Shown here piece after piece: positions 50,404-59,521 of a DNA stretch of 64,000 nt. Below the pieces are notes generated by a model. The model saw only the letters and a program-made list of their open reading frames with translations. It was not told the DNA's origin and did no database searches. This DNA is from Actinomycetes bacterium. GTDB taxonomy: Bacteria > Actinomycetota > Actinomycetes > Propionibacteriales > Propionibacteriaceae. Within the stretch, counting starts at the first letter, position 1; each line of letters starts with the position of its first letter. Where the stretch lies: positions 1 to 64,000 of the forward strand of contig JAEVYS010000120.1 in assembly GCA_023392635.1 (NCBI GenBank). The letters are read 5' to 3'. Made by a program: the position numbers and the translations under genes.

Positions 50404-51054
50404 TCAGCCCTGCTCGAAGGGCAGCGGCTCGGGGCTCAGGGTGACCGCGGCCACCTGAGCCGTGACGCGGCGTCGGTGGTGACGGCGGCACAGCACCTGG
50501 TAGGCCACCTCGGCGGAACCGGTGTCCCCGACCACCACCTGCGTGCCCTCGGTCACCATGACGCCGTTGACGGTCCTGGCGTTGTGCGTGGCCGGCTCGC
50601 CGCACCAGCACCGTGGGCGGACCTGCAGCAGTTCCATCCGGTCGCACAGCTCCACCAGTCGCTGGGACGCGGGGAAGAGCTGGGTGCGGAAATCGGTGAG
50701 GATCCCGAAACAGAAGACGTCGATCTGCAGTTCGTCGACGATGCGGGCCAGCTGGTCAACGTGGTCGCTGGTGTAGAACTGCGCCTCGTCGCACACCAGG
50801 AAGTCGATCCGGTGGCCGCCGGTGAGCTCGGCGACCACATAGTTCCAGAAGTCGAGCTCGGGGCCGACCTCGATGGCGGGAGCGGTCAGGCCGATCCGCG
50901 AGGTGATCCTGGACTCGCCCGACCGATCGAGCATCGTGAACAGCCTGCCCTGTCGTCCGGCGCCGCTCTCGGTGTAGGCGACCTGCAACGCGAGGGTCGA
51001 CTTGCCGCAGTCCATCGGCCCGGTGAAGTAGGTCAGTTCAGCCACGGGCGTCAT
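50404..51054 (-). CDS. tdk: Thymidine kinase (type II)
   Basis: The 216-residue protein has P-loop TGPMDCGKS at 11-19, the catalytic FLVCDEAQFY, a lasso loop region and a C-terminal zinc site with CWCG and CRRHH. It phosphorylates thymidine in the salvage pathway. Two bases separate its stop from the convergent sepH stop. The ATG at 51054 is supported by length. Confidence 0.95.
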   Translation of the reverse strand: MTPVAELTYFTGPMDCGKSTLALQVAYTESGAGRQGRLFTMLDRSGESRITSRIGLTAPAIEVGPELDFWNYVVAELTGGHRIDFLVCDEAQFYTSDHVDQLARIVDELQIDVFCFGILTDFRTQLFPASQRLVELCDRMELLQVRPRCWCGEPATHNARTVNGVMVTEGTQVVVGDTGSAEVAYQVLCRRHHRRRVTAQVAAVTLSPEPLPFEQG

Positions 51055-51120
51055 TGTGTCCCACCCGCCGGGGTACACCTACTTCTTCCCACCCCGACGA
51101 CCCGGAACGAGAATGAGCCG

Positions 51121-51420
51121 ATGACCCCCGCTGACGAACCCCAGGTCGAGGTGACCGCACTGGCCGTGAACCTGGCCATCCCCGAGGAGCTGCGCTGGCG
51201 GGAGGACCGACGCGGCGAGACGTTCGAACTGAGCACCATCAACGTGCGGCTGCTCGCCGACGGGCACCTGGCGGCCCGCGCGTACGGCCGCCCCGTCGCC
51301 GACGGCCGACCCGGCTATGTGGCCTTCCGGGTGCCGGACGACCCGCGGCTGGCCGCCCTCGTGGCGGCGGCGGCGGATCGGGCGGGCGTCCTGTGGGCGG
51401 CGCACCAGGGGCTGGAGTGA
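51121..51420 (+). CDS. Hypothetical protein upstream of an MpaB-like gene
   Basis: The 99-residue protein is not in a family I know. It has an alternating strand pattern (VEVTALAVNLAIPEELRW, TFELSTINVRLLADGHLAARAYG, YVAFRVPDDPRLAALVA) and ends in a helix. The last base of its TGA is the first of the next ATG, so the two are coupled. GGAACGAGAATGAG precedes the ATG. Confidence 0.7.
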   Translation: MTPADEPQVEVTALAVNLAIPEELRWREDRRGETFELSTINVRLLADGHLAARAYGRPVADGRPGYVAFRVPDDPRLAALVAAAADRAGVLWAAHQGLE

Positions 51421-52271
51421 TGCTCGAGCTCCAGCGGAGTCTCGGTGAGTTGCTGCGCTCGAAGGTCGCCGGGGACGGTGCCGCCGATCGCGCGCTGCAG
51501 ATCTGGGGCAAGCCGGGACCGCGGTGGTTCGACCGCGACGACCCCATCTGGCGGGTGCATGCCGACGCCTCCATGTTCGTGGGCGGCATCACCGCCCTGC
51601 TCCTGCAGTCGCTGCATCCACTCGCCATGGCCGGCGTCGCCGGGCACAGCGGGTACCGGTCCGATCCCTGGGGTCGGCTGCAGCGCACCAGCGACTACCT
51701 CGCGGTGACCACCTACGGCACGATTCCCGACGCCGAGGCCGCGATCGCCAAGGTTCGGACCGTCCACGAACGGGTCCGGGGCAGGGACGAGCGCGGACGC
51801 GCCTACCGGGCATCCGACCCGCACCTGCTGGCCTGGGTGCACCTCGCCGAGACCGACAGCTTCCTTCGCGCGTACCGGGCTTTCGGCGCCCGTCCCCTGA
51901 CGCCGGCGGAGGCCGACACGTACGTGCGGCAGACCGGCGTCCCCGCGCGGCTCCTCGGGGTCGTCGACCCGCCCGCATCGGTCGCCGAGCTCTCCGAACG
52001 TCTCGGGGGGTTCCGCCCGGAACTCGAGGCCAGCCCCGACGCGAGGGCCGCGGCACGCTTCCTCCTGTTCGAACCCCCGCTGCCCTGGCTCGCGCGGCCG
52101 GGGTACGGGACCCTCGCCGCCGGTGCGGTGTCACTCCTGCCGGCGTGGGCGCGCTCCGAACTGGGCCTCCCCCTTCCCGACGCTCTCACCGACCTGGTCG
52201 GGCCGCCGTTGGGGCGGTTCTCCGTCGAAGTGGTGCGCTGGGCCCTGTCCGCGATTCCGGACGGACGCTGA
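51420..52271 (+). CDS. Oxygenase MpaB-family (DUF2236) protein
   Basis: The 283-residue protein has the MpaB/DUF2236 signature HPLAMAGVAGHSGYRSDPWGRLQRT, with histidine candidates for heme binding, and later DPHLLAWVHLAETDSFLRAY. Relatives include fungal MpaB oxygenase and latex-clearing protein, heme-b enzymes. The substrate is unknown. The ATG overlaps the previous stop (TGATG). Confidence 0.88.
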   Translation: MLELQRSLGELLRSKVAGDGAADRALQIWGKPGPRWFDRDDPIWRVHADASMFVGGITALLLQSLHPLAMAGVAGHSGYRSDPWGRLQRTSDYLAVTTYGTIPDAEAAIAKVRTVHERVRGRDERGRAYRASDPHLLAWVHLAETDSFLRAYRAFGARPLTPAEADTYVRQTGVPARLLGVVDPPASVAELSERLGGFRPELEASPDARAAARFLLFEPPLPWLARPGYGTLAAGAVSLLPAWARSELGLPLPDALTDLVGPPLGRFSVEVVRWALSAIPDGR

Positions 52272-52274
52272 GCG

Positions 52275-52757
52275 CTACCGCGCGCCCGGGTGGCCCAGCT
52301 GCCGCCAGGCCTCGTAGACGGCGATGGCGGCGGCGTTCGCCAGGTTGAGCGAGCGCATGCCGGGAAGCATCGGGATCCGGACGCGTGCGGTGACCCGTGG
52401 GTCGGCCAGCACGGCCTCCTCCAGCCCGGTCGGTTCGGGTCCGAACAGCAGGACGTCGCCGGGTGCGTACGCCAGCTCGGTGTGGAGCGCGTCGGCGTGG
52501 GCCGTGAAGGCGAAGACCCGCGCCGGGAGCAGCGTGGCGTAGGCGGCATCGAGCGACTCGTGGACGAAGGTGGCCGCCTTGTCGCGGTAGTCGACACCGG
52601 CACGACGGAGCCTCGCGTCGTCCAGTTCGAAGCCGAGCGGATGGGCGAGGTGCAGTTCGGCGCCGGTGACCGCGGCCAGCCGCATGGTCGCGCCGGTGTT
52701 GTTGGGGATCCGCGGCGAGTGGAACAGGATGCGCAGCGGTCGGGTCGGGGGCGTCAC
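52275..52757 (-). CDS. trmL: tRNA (cytidine/uridine-34-2'-O)-methyltransferase
   Basis: The 160-residue protein is a SPOUT methyltransferase: ILFHSPRIPNNTGATMRLAA at the N-terminus, LLFGPEPTGL and the knot sequence RIPMLPGMRSLNLANAAAIA. TrmL methylates the wobble base of tRNA-Leu. The GTG at 52757 lies five bases beyond the RluA-like stop region. It is the last of four minus-strand genes. Confidence 0.92.
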   Translation of the reverse strand: MTPPTRPLRILFHSPRIPNNTGATMRLAAVTGAELHLAHPLGFELDDARLRRAGVDYRDKAATFVHESLDAAYATLLPARVFAFTAHADALHTELAYAPGDVLLFGPEPTGLEEAVLADPRVTARVRIPMLPGMRSLNLANAAAIAVYEAWRQLGHPGAR

Positions 52758-52761
52758 CGGC

Positions 52762-53685
52762 TCACTGTGCGTCGGCGGGCCAGTCCAGGGCAAACCGGCT
52801 GGTGAACGTCCGGGGACCACCGTCGACCGGGTCGGGAAAGGCGATGCTGCGAGCCACCAGCTGCAACGGGGCGGAGAAGTCGCCGGCGTCGACCTCGGTG
52901 ATGCTGGGATACAGCGGGTCGCCGAGGATCGGCAGCCCGAGGGCTGCCAGCTGCACGCGAAGCTGGTGGGTCTTCCCGGTGAGGGGCGTGAGCCGGTAGC
53001 GCGCATGCTGGCCCCGGACCTCGACGAGCTCGATCAGCGTCTCCGCGTTCGGCTCACCGTCGACCAGTTCGGCCTGGAGGCGTCCCCGCCGCTTCTCGAT
53101 GCGCCCGACGAGGCGCCGCGGGAACGTCAGGGCCGGGTCGAACGGTGCGAGCGCCTCGTAGGTCTTGGTCGCCTCCCTGGCCTGGAACACCCCGGCGTGG
53201 GCCGCGCGGTCCTGGGGACGGACCGTGAGCAGCAGGACTCCCGCGGTGAGGCGGTCCAGGCGGTGGGCCGGGGCGAGTTCGGGCAGGCCCAGTGAGGTGC
53301 GGAGCCGCACCAGCACCGTCTCGGTGACGTGCGTGCCGCGGGGGGTGGTCGCGAGGAAGTGCGGCTTGTCCACGACCACGATGCGCTGGTCGGCGTGCAG
53401 CACCTCGACCTCGAAGGGCACGGCCGGCTCGGGAACCAGCTGCCGGTGGAACCACGCGTACGCGTTCGGCCGGTACGCCTCACCACCCGTCCACGGCCTC
53501 CCGCGGGCATCCACGAACGCGCCCTCGGCGAGCATGCGCGCCACCGGCACGTGGGCGGGGAACCGCGCGGCGAGGAACTCCCCCATCGTGGCCCACGGCG
53601 GCTCGGCGCCAGGGACACGGTCGGGCGTACGCACCCAGGCGGCGTCGAGACCGTTGTGTTGCGGCAGCGGCGAGCGGGGAGGCAC
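52762..53685 (-). CDS. RluA-family pseudouridine synthase
   Basis: The 307-residue protein has the catalytic motif HRLDRLTAG with Asp144 and the later TPLTGKTHQLRVQLA and LPILGDPLYP segments. The N-terminal 90 residues lack a clear S4 domain. It changes uridine to pseudouridine in rRNA or tRNA; the target site is not readable. It overlaps no gene, but is only four bases above trmL, so both RNA modifiers are co-transcribed. Confidence 0.92.
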   Translation of the reverse strand: MPPRSPLPQHNGLDAAWVRTPDRVPGAEPPWATMGEFLAARFPAHVPVARMLAEGAFVDARGRPWTGGEAYRPNAYAWFHRQLVPEPAVPFEVEVLHADQRIVVVDKPHFLATTPRGTHVTETVLVRLRTSLGLPELAPAHRLDRLTAGVLLLTVRPQDRAAHAGVFQAREATKTYEALAPFDPALTFPRRLVGRIEKRRGRLQAELVDGEPNAETLIELVEVRGQHARYRLTPLTGKTHQLRVQLAALGLPILGDPLYPSITEVDAGDFSAPLQLVARSIAFPDPVDGGPRTFTSRFALDWPADAQ

Positions 53686-53690
53686 GCCGC

Positions 53691-54803
53691 TCAGGCCTCA
53701 AGGAGGGGTACGGTCATCTCGTCGGTGGTGAGCGAGCCGTGCATGCCCACCAGCTGGAGTTCCCGCGGCAGCTTGCGGGTCAGCACCGCGCCGTCGTCGG
53801 CCATCGCAACCAGCACGTCGCCGAAACGTCCGGCCAGCCGCGGTGCGACGTCGCCGAACCAGCCCTCGGCGACCGCCTCGTCCCTCGTCCGCACCCACGC
53901 GCGCTCGCCGAGCAGGTCGCGCCACCGCTCGGCCACCGCTGCCGGCGACCGGGTCATCAGCTGCCGCAGGCGCCCCTCGCCCGCGAACGCGTACACCCCG
54001 GCCAGCAGACCGGGCACGTCCTCGACGATCACCCGGTTGCGCTGGGGGACGTTCACCATGCCGTGGTCGCCGGTGACGACCAGCCGCACGTCGTCGGGCA
54101 GTTCGCTGCGCAACCGGGCCACGAGGTCGTCGGCTGCGGCCAGCTCCCGCAGCCAGGCCGGCGATCCCAGCCCGTGCTCATGGCCGGCGTGGTCGAGCTG
54201 GCGTTCGTAGAAGTAGCCGACCGCCCGGTCCCCCGCCGTGGTCGCCTGGAGTGCCAGCGCGACCCGGCGGTCGCGGTCCGACTCGTCGGGGACCGGAAGG
54301 AAGGAGGGCCCGCGCAGCGCTGCCGTGGTGAGGCCGCTCCCGGCGAAGTGCGACGGAGCGATCGCCGCCGTCCGGACGCCCGCTCGCTCGAGGCGTTCGA
54401 AGTAGGTCAGTTGTGGCTGGACGTCGAGACCATCGATCGCCGCCGGCCACCGCAGCGTCTGCAGCACGGAGTGGGCCTGGGGGTACCAGAACGAGTAGCC
54501 GGCGATGCCGTGGCGCCCCGGGACCAGTCCGGTGCCGAGGCTCGAGATCGAGGTGGCCGTCGTGCTCGGCACCCCGGAGGTGATCGTCCGTCCGACCAGC
54601 GATGCCAGGAACGGGGCCTCGGACGCGTACGCGGCCAGGAGCTGCGCTCCCAGCCCGTCGATCAGGACGACCAGGTAGCGCTGCGACGCCGAGATCCCCA
54701 GCACGTCCCTGGCACCCGGCACTCCGAGGTGCGCGCCCAGGCTCGGCAGCAGGTCGGCCAGCGTCGACTCCCCGTAACGCGGCAGCAGCGGCGCGGGCGT
54801 CAC
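53691..54803 (-). CDS. Alkaline phosphatase/nucleotide pyrophosphatase-like phosphodiesterase
   Basis: The 370-residue protein has the AP-superfamily metal-binding and nucleophile regions: VVLIDGLGAQ, PSTTATSISSLGTG with the attacking threonine, ERQLDHAGHEHG and VVTGDHGMVNV. No signal peptide is seen. Substrate unknown. The GTG start overlaps the stop of DUF5998 (GTGA), an arrangement conserved in actinobacteria. Confidence 0.9.
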   Translation of the reverse strand: MTPAPLLPRYGESTLADLLPSLGAHLGVPGARDVLGISASQRYLVVLIDGLGAQLLAAYASEAPFLASLVGRTITSGVPSTTATSISSLGTGLVPGRHGIAGYSFWYPQAHSVLQTLRWPAAIDGLDVQPQLTYFERLERAGVRTAAIAPSHFAGSGLTTAALRGPSFLPVPDESDRDRRVALALQATTAGDRAVGYFYERQLDHAGHEHGLGSPAWLRELAAADDLVARLRSELPDDVRLVVTGDHGMVNVPQRNRVIVEDVPGLLAGVYAFAGEGRLRQLMTRSPAAVAERWRDLLGERAWVRTRDEAVAEGWFGDVAPRLAGRFGDVLVAMADDGAVLTRKLPRELQLVGMHGSLTTDEMTVPLLEA

Positions 54804-55387
54804 GCCCGGCTGCCGGTGGCCAGCTGCAACGCGGTCGCGAAGCTCACCAGCTGCGCGACCTTCGCCTCGCCGTCACCGGCCGCGCTGATCCGCACGGTGA
54901 GGTCGTCTCCGGCGAGCGAGCCGGTGAGGCCGTGGTCGGCCTCGCACTCGGGGTCGGCACAGTGTGCCGGCTCGAGGTCGATGCGCCGCATGGTTCCCCA
55001 GGAGATGGTCAGCCACGCCTCCGCGACGGTGGCGCGCCGGGAGCCGTAACGCTCCGGGTGTGAGACCACCTGGCTCAGCGCCACCGAGTTCACCTCCTTC
55101 AGCGCGACCGACTCGGTGGTGGTCAACGCCTGGTTCGGCTCGCCCTGGTTGTCGTTCTCGTCGGTGTGGCCGACGATCAGCCGGGACGGCGTGAGCACGA
55201 GCACGGAGAGGTGCCGCTGGATCTCATCGCGGTTGAAGGTCGCCTCGTGGTGCACCAGGTGGGCCACGGGTTCCTCGGGGCCGAGCGCGAGGGAGACGGC
55301 ATCTGCCACCAGTTCGGGGAAGTAGCCGCAGGCGTGGATTTCCGCCCGCAGGCCCGGCGGCAACTGCAGCGCAGGACGAGACGTCAT
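54800..55387 (-). CDS. DUF5998 family protein
   Basis: From the ATG at 55387 (GGGAAG nine bases upstream; the ATG at 55396 is too close to that site) the protein has 195 residues. It has the DUF5998 pattern: ELVADAVSLALGPEEPVAHLVHHEATF, VLTPSRLIVGHTDEN, SVALSQVVSHPERY and ELEPAHCADPECEADHG-like RIDLEPAHCADPECEADHG. Function unknown. It is the first gene of a run with the phosphodiesterase, RluA-like and trmL genes. Confidence 0.85.
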   Translation of the reverse strand: MTSRPALQLPPGLRAEIHACGYFPELVADAVSLALGPEEPVAHLVHHEATFNRDEIQRHLSVLVLTPSRLIVGHTDENDNQGEPNQALTTTESVALKEVNSVALSQVVSHPERYGSRRATVAEAWLTISWGTMRRIDLEPAHCADPECEADHGLTGSLAGDDLTVRISAAGDGEAKVAQLVSFATALQLATGSRA

Positions 55388-55455
55388 GATGGCCATCTTC
55401 CCACGTGCCGTTGCCTCGACCTCAATTCGTCACTCGTCCCTTATGGTGGGGAGCC

Positions 55456-56490
55456 GTGAGCAACCGTCCGTTCATCGCCGCGCGCATCGAGGAGTTCCTC
55501 GACCGCCGCGTCGAGGGCGTGCTGCGCGCACTCGGCTGGCGCGAGAAGGTGATCTGCTACACCGGCTACGGGAGCAGTGAGAGCATCCGGGTGCTCGGCA
55601 GGGTCGTCCTGGTCCCCAAGCGTGCGCGCAGCGGGCTCGGCAAGGCCACGGAGGACCTGATCAAGCGCCGCGGCTTCCGCAACTTCGTCAGCACGGCCTG
55701 CGTGCGGGCGACGGTGACGATCACGGTCGGCGAACAGGTCGTCACCGTGACGACCGATCGCGGCGGCTACATCGACGAGCGCATCCGCAACCACGGCCTG
55801 CCGGCCGGCTGGCAGCAGGTGCGGGTGCGGAGCCGCACGTCCAAGGTCGCCCTCGCCGACGTGCACGTGGTGGCCGAAGACATCGACTTCGGGCTCATCT
55901 CCGACATCGACGACACGATCATCTCCACCTGGCTGCCGCGGCCGCTGATCGCCGCCTGGAACTCCTTCGTCAAGGACGAGTCCGCACGGCAGTCCGTGCC
56001 CGGCATGGCGCGCATGTACGCCAGCCTGCTCGCCGAGCATCCCGGTGCTCCCGTGATCTACATCTCCACCGGCGCGTGGAACACCCACGGGTTCCTGAGC
56101 CGGTTCCTCAAGCGGCACGGTTATCCGTCCGGTGCCATGCTGCTCACCGACTGGGGTCCGACCAACACTGGCTGGTTCCGCTCCGGCATGGCCCACAAGG
56201 CCGACACCCTGCTGCAGCTGACGCGCGACTTCCCGAACATCTCGTGGGTGCTCGTCGGCGACGACGGCCAGCACGACCCGATGATCTACTCGAATTTCGC
56301 CCACCTCGCGCCGGACAGGGTGCGCGCGATCGCGATCCGGCAGCTGACGCCGGCGGAGCAGGTGCTCGCCCACGGCACCACGACGGTGCTGCCGGAGGAG
56401 CAGGAGGCTGCCGCGGACACGCCCTGGGTGGTGGCGCCGGACGGACGCGGGCTCCTGGCGGGCCTCCGCGGGCTCGCCGACCCGCTGTGA
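55456..56490 (+). CDS. App1-like (DUF2183) phosphatase
   Basis: From the GTG at 55456 the protein has 344 residues. The catalytic motif is SDIDDTI (Asp150, Asp152, Thr154: DxDxT), followed by YISTGAWNTHGFLSRFLKRHG and LVGDDGQHDP, the HAD-like pattern of yeast phosphatidate phosphatase App1. It may dephosphorylate a lipid phosphate. A TATGGT -10 box (55442-55447) lies eight bases upstream, giving a very short leader with GGTGGGGAG. Confidence 0.87.
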   Translation: MSNRPFIAARIEEFLDRRVEGVLRALGWREKVICYTGYGSSESIRVLGRVVLVPKRARSGLGKATEDLIKRRGFRNFVSTACVRATVTITVGEQVVTVTTDRGGYIDERIRNHGLPAGWQQVRVRSRTSKVALADVHVVAEDIDFGLISDIDDTIISTWLPRPLIAAWNSFVKDESARQSVPGMARMYASLLAEHPGAPVIYISTGAWNTHGFLSRFLKRHGYPSGAMLLTDWGPTNTGWFRSGMAHKADTLLQLTRDFPNISWVLVGDDGQHDPMIYSNFAHLAPDRVRAIAIRQLTPAEQVLAHGTTTVLPEEQEAAADTPWVVAPDGRGLLAGLRGLADPL

Positions 56491-56525
56491 TTGACTGACT
56501 GGAAAGAAAGAGAAACCCACCACTG

Positions 56526-58979
56526 ATGGTTGCCAAGCCGCCGGTCGAGGACGATTTCGCGGAGCGGATCGTCGACGTCGACGTCTCCGACGAGATGGAG
56601 ACCAGCTTCCTCGAGTACGCCTATTCGGTGATCTACTCCCGGGCCCTGCCCGACGCCAGGGACGGTCTGAAGCCGGTGCAACGCCGCATCCTCTACACGA
56701 TGGACCAGATGCGGATCCGCCCCGACGTGGCGCACGTGAAGTGCTCCCGCGTGGTCGGCCAGGTCATGGGCCTGTACCACCCGCACGGCGACTCCGCCAT
56801 CTACGACGCCCTGGTGCGGCTGGCCCAGCCCTGGGCGATGCGGCTGCCCACGGTCGATGGTCACGGCAACTTCGGCTCCCTCGACTCGGGCCCGGCCGCC
56901 ATGCGGTACACCGAGTGCCGGATGGCACCGGCAGCGGTGGCCATGACCGCCGACATCGAGAGCGACACGGTCGACTTCCGTCCCAACTACGACGGCAAGG
57001 AGTCCGAGCCGACCGTCCTGCCCTCGGCCTTCCCCAACCTGCTGGTCAACGGCAGCACCGGCATCGCCGTGGGCATGGCCACGAACATCCCGCCGCACAA
57101 CCTCATCGAGGTCGTCCAGGCGCTCAAGCACCTGCTGTGGAACCCCGACGCCGACACCGACGAGTTGATGCGGTACGTCCCCGGCCCCGACTTCCCGGTC
57201 GGCGGCAAGATCATCGGCCTGGACGGCATCCGCGAGGCCTACACCACGGGACGCGGGACGTTCCGCGTCCGCGCGTCCGCCCGGATCGAGCAGGTCCACG
57301 CCCGCCGCAAGGGCATCGTGGTCACCGAACTTCCCTACCAGGTGGGTCCGGAGCGGATCATCGAGCAGGTCAAGACGCTGGTCACGGCCAAGAAGCTGAC
57401 CGGCATCGCCGACATCAAGGATCTGACCGACCTCGCCAACGGCACCCGCCTGGTGATCGAGGTCAAGAACGGGATCAACCCCGAGGCCCTGCTGGAGGAG
57501 CTGTACCGGCTCACCAAGCTCGAGGACTCGTTCGCGATCAACAACGTCGCGCTCGTCGACGGACAGCCCAACACCATGCCGCTGAAGCAGATGCTCGAGG
57601 TGTTCCTCGCGCACCGGTTGCAGGTGATCAAGCGCCGGTCCGCGTTCCTGCTGGGCAAGGCCCGCGACCGGCTGCACCTCGTCGAGGGCCTGCTGCTCGC
57701 CATCGTGGACATCGACGACGTGATCGCGATCATCCGCTCCTCCGACGACAGTGCGCAGGCCCGGGCACGCCTGATGGACGCGTTCGAGCTCAGCGAGGTG
57801 CAGGCCAACTACATCCTCGACATGCAGCTGCGGCGACTCACCCGGTTCTCCACCATCGAACTCGAGGCCGAGCGGGACAAGCTGTGGCTGACCATCAACG
57901 ACCTGCAGGGCATCCTCGACTCCGACCAGCGCCTGCGTGAGGTGACCGCGCACGAGCTGGACGAGGTCGCGCGCACGCACGGGACGCCGCGACGCACCAT
58001 CCTGCTGGCCTCGGCCGGCAACCAGGTGACCGCGGCGAAGGCGAAGGCCAACGGCGCGAGCCTCGAGATCGCCGACGACCCGTGCTGGGTGATGCTGTCC
58101 TCCACCGGGCTGCTGGCGCGCACCGACAACGACGAGCCGCTGCCGACGTCCGGTCCCCGGGCCACCCACGACGTGATCAGTTCCGCGGTGCGGACGACGG
58201 CACGTGGGGAGTTCTGCGTCCTCACCAACCGGGGCCGGTTGGTGCGAGGCCAGGCGATCGACGTGCCGTCGGTCCCGGTGACCGCTGCCGCGCCGAACCT
58301 GCAGGGCGGCTCGCTCGCCGTCGAGCTGCTGCCGCTGGAGCCGGGCGAGCGGATCCTCGGCCTGGGCACCCTCGGGGAGACGACGTTCGGCTGGGCGCTC
58401 GGCACCCGCAACGGCGTGGTGAAGCGGGTCAACCCGGAGATCCTCGGCAAGGACGCGTGGGACATCATCCGGCTCGACGACGGCGACGAGGTTGTGGGCG
58501 CGGTCGAACTCAGCCATGACCTGGTCGACTTCGTGTTCATCACCAGCGACGCCCAGCTGCTGCACTTCCCGGCCGCCTCCGTGCGCCCGCAGGGCCGTTC
58601 CGGCGGCGGCATGGCGGGGATCAAGCTCGAGAGGGGCGCCCGGGTGGTGTTCTTCGGCGCCACCCCGGTGGCCGACTCGTCGGTGGTGACGGTGGCGGGG
58701 TCGTCCGCCGCGCTGCCCGGCACGGAGTCGGGCAGCGCCAAGGTCACCCCGTTGTCGGAGTACCCGGCCAAGGGCCGGGCGACGGGCGGGGTCCGCTGCC
58801 AGCGCTTCCTGAAGGGCGAGGACGGGCTGCTGCTGGCCTGGGCGGGGCCGGACCCGGCGATCGCCGCAGCCGCGAGCGGTACCCCGATCGAGTTGCCCGC
58901 ACCGGACGCTCGCAGGGACATGTCCGGGGTCTCGGTGGCGCAGCCGATCGCCGCCGTCGGCTCCCGCTACCACGCCTGA
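56526..58979 (+). CDS. parC: DNA topoisomerase IV subunit A (ParC-type)
   Basis: The 817-residue protein is a type IIA topoisomerase A subunit with catalytic Tyr128 (SGPAAMRYTECRM), quinolone-region HPHGDSAIYD (Ser90, Asp94), and a C-terminal beta-pinwheel domain. The pinwheel has only the degenerate GyrA-box PQGRSGGGMAGIK, which favours ParC over GyrA; many actinobacteria outside mycobacteria have this second enzyme to unlink chromosomes. No parE is in the window. ATG follows GGAAAGAAAGAG. Confidence 0.93.
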   Translation: MVAKPPVEDDFAERIVDVDVSDEMETSFLEYAYSVIYSRALPDARDGLKPVQRRILYTMDQMRIRPDVAHVKCSRVVGQVMGLYHPHGDSAIYDALVRLAQPWAMRLPTVDGHGNFGSLDSGPAAMRYTECRMAPAAVAMTADIESDTVDFRPNYDGKESEPTVLPSAFPNLLVNGSTGIAVGMATNIPPHNLIEVVQALKHLLWNPDADTDELMRYVPGPDFPVGGKIIGLDGIREAYTTGRGTFRVRASARIEQVHARRKGIVVTELPYQVGPERIIEQVKTLVTAKKLTGIADIKDLTDLANGTRLVIEVKNGINPEALLEELYRLTKLEDSFAINNVALVDGQPNTMPLKQMLEVFLAHRLQVIKRRSAFLLGKARDRLHLVEGLLLAIVDIDDVIAIIRSSDDSAQARARLMDAFELSEVQANYILDMQLRRLTRFSTIELEAERDKLWLTINDLQGILDSDQRLREVTAHELDEVARTHGTPRRTILLASAGNQVTAAKAKANGASLEIADDPCWVMLSSTGLLARTDNDEPLPTSGPRATHDVISSAVRTTARGEFCVLTNRGRLVRGQAIDVPSVPVTAAAPNLQGGSLAVELLPLEPGERILGLGTLGETTFGWALGTRNGVVKRVNPEILGKDAWDIIRLDDGDEVVGAVELSHDLVDFVFITSDAQLLHFPAASVRPQGRSGGGMAGIKLERGARVVFFGATPVADSSVVTVAGSSAALPGTESGSAKVTPLSEYPAKGRATGGVRCQRFLKGEDGLLLAWAGPDPAIAAAASGTPIELPAPDARRDMSGVSVAQPIAAVGSRYHA

Positions 58980-59521
58980 GCCGCCCGCCCGAGTCACCCG
59001 CGACAGGTCGCCACCACGGCGCCGTCCGCCGCCAGGACCCTTCCCCCGGCCGCAGTCAGGTGGTCCCGGCCCAGCGGAATCGTTGCCGTCGGCTCGACCC
59101 GGGCGTCCACGATCGCGATGCCGTCGACCACCGGGTGGTGGTGGTGACGCCATCCCCGGCCAGCCCGATCTCCTGCTCCTCGAAGTGCTGGACCAGGCAG
59201 GAGACCACCGTCCGGTCCGCGTCGATGAAGGCTGCGGTCATCGTCTCTTCCGAGAGGTTCCCGGGATGGTGCGTGCCACGTGACACCACGGACCTCCACC
59301 AGTCGTCCATCACCGGGCCGCTGCTGGAGCACATCCGGCGCAGCGCGCCTCGGTCGCGAGTTCCTGGTGCAGAGGTTCGGGTCCGACGTCAGGCCGGGCG
59401 GCGGGTCACATCGCTGCGAGATGACGCAGCGCGGGATGAGCGGCTGCATCCCCGTGCATCCGGGTTCGCCTCCCACGGCCCCCGTCGAGCCTCGGCCTGG
59501 GCAGGCGAGGACGTCTGCGCG
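58980..59521. other. 542-base gap without an intact gene
   Basis: Between parC and the HEAT-repeat gene I see only the broken reading frame at 58994-59241 (minus strand). The rest, 59242-59521, has scattered G/C-ending triplets but no frame with a start and a recognisable product. It may be older decay. Confidence 0.5.
58994..59241 (-). pseudogene. Short frameshifted reading frame, unknown family
   Basis: From an ATG at 59241 (GGAAGAG upstream) one frame reads AFIDADRTVVSCLVQHFEEQ and continues to GLAGDGVTTTT; the adjacent frame then continues with HPVVDGIAIVDARVEP, ATIPLGRDHLTAAGG and VLAADGAVVATCRG to the stop at 58994. Both parts have G/C-ending codons. The break is at the four-fold GGT/ACC repeat at 59134-59145, where slippage is likely. 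I do not recognise the family; about 83 residues if repaired. Confidence 0.35.

Noticed and set aside
56286..59153. A 955-codon open frame on the minus strand
   Set aside because: It lies opposite parC and is an artefact of GC-rich codon use.
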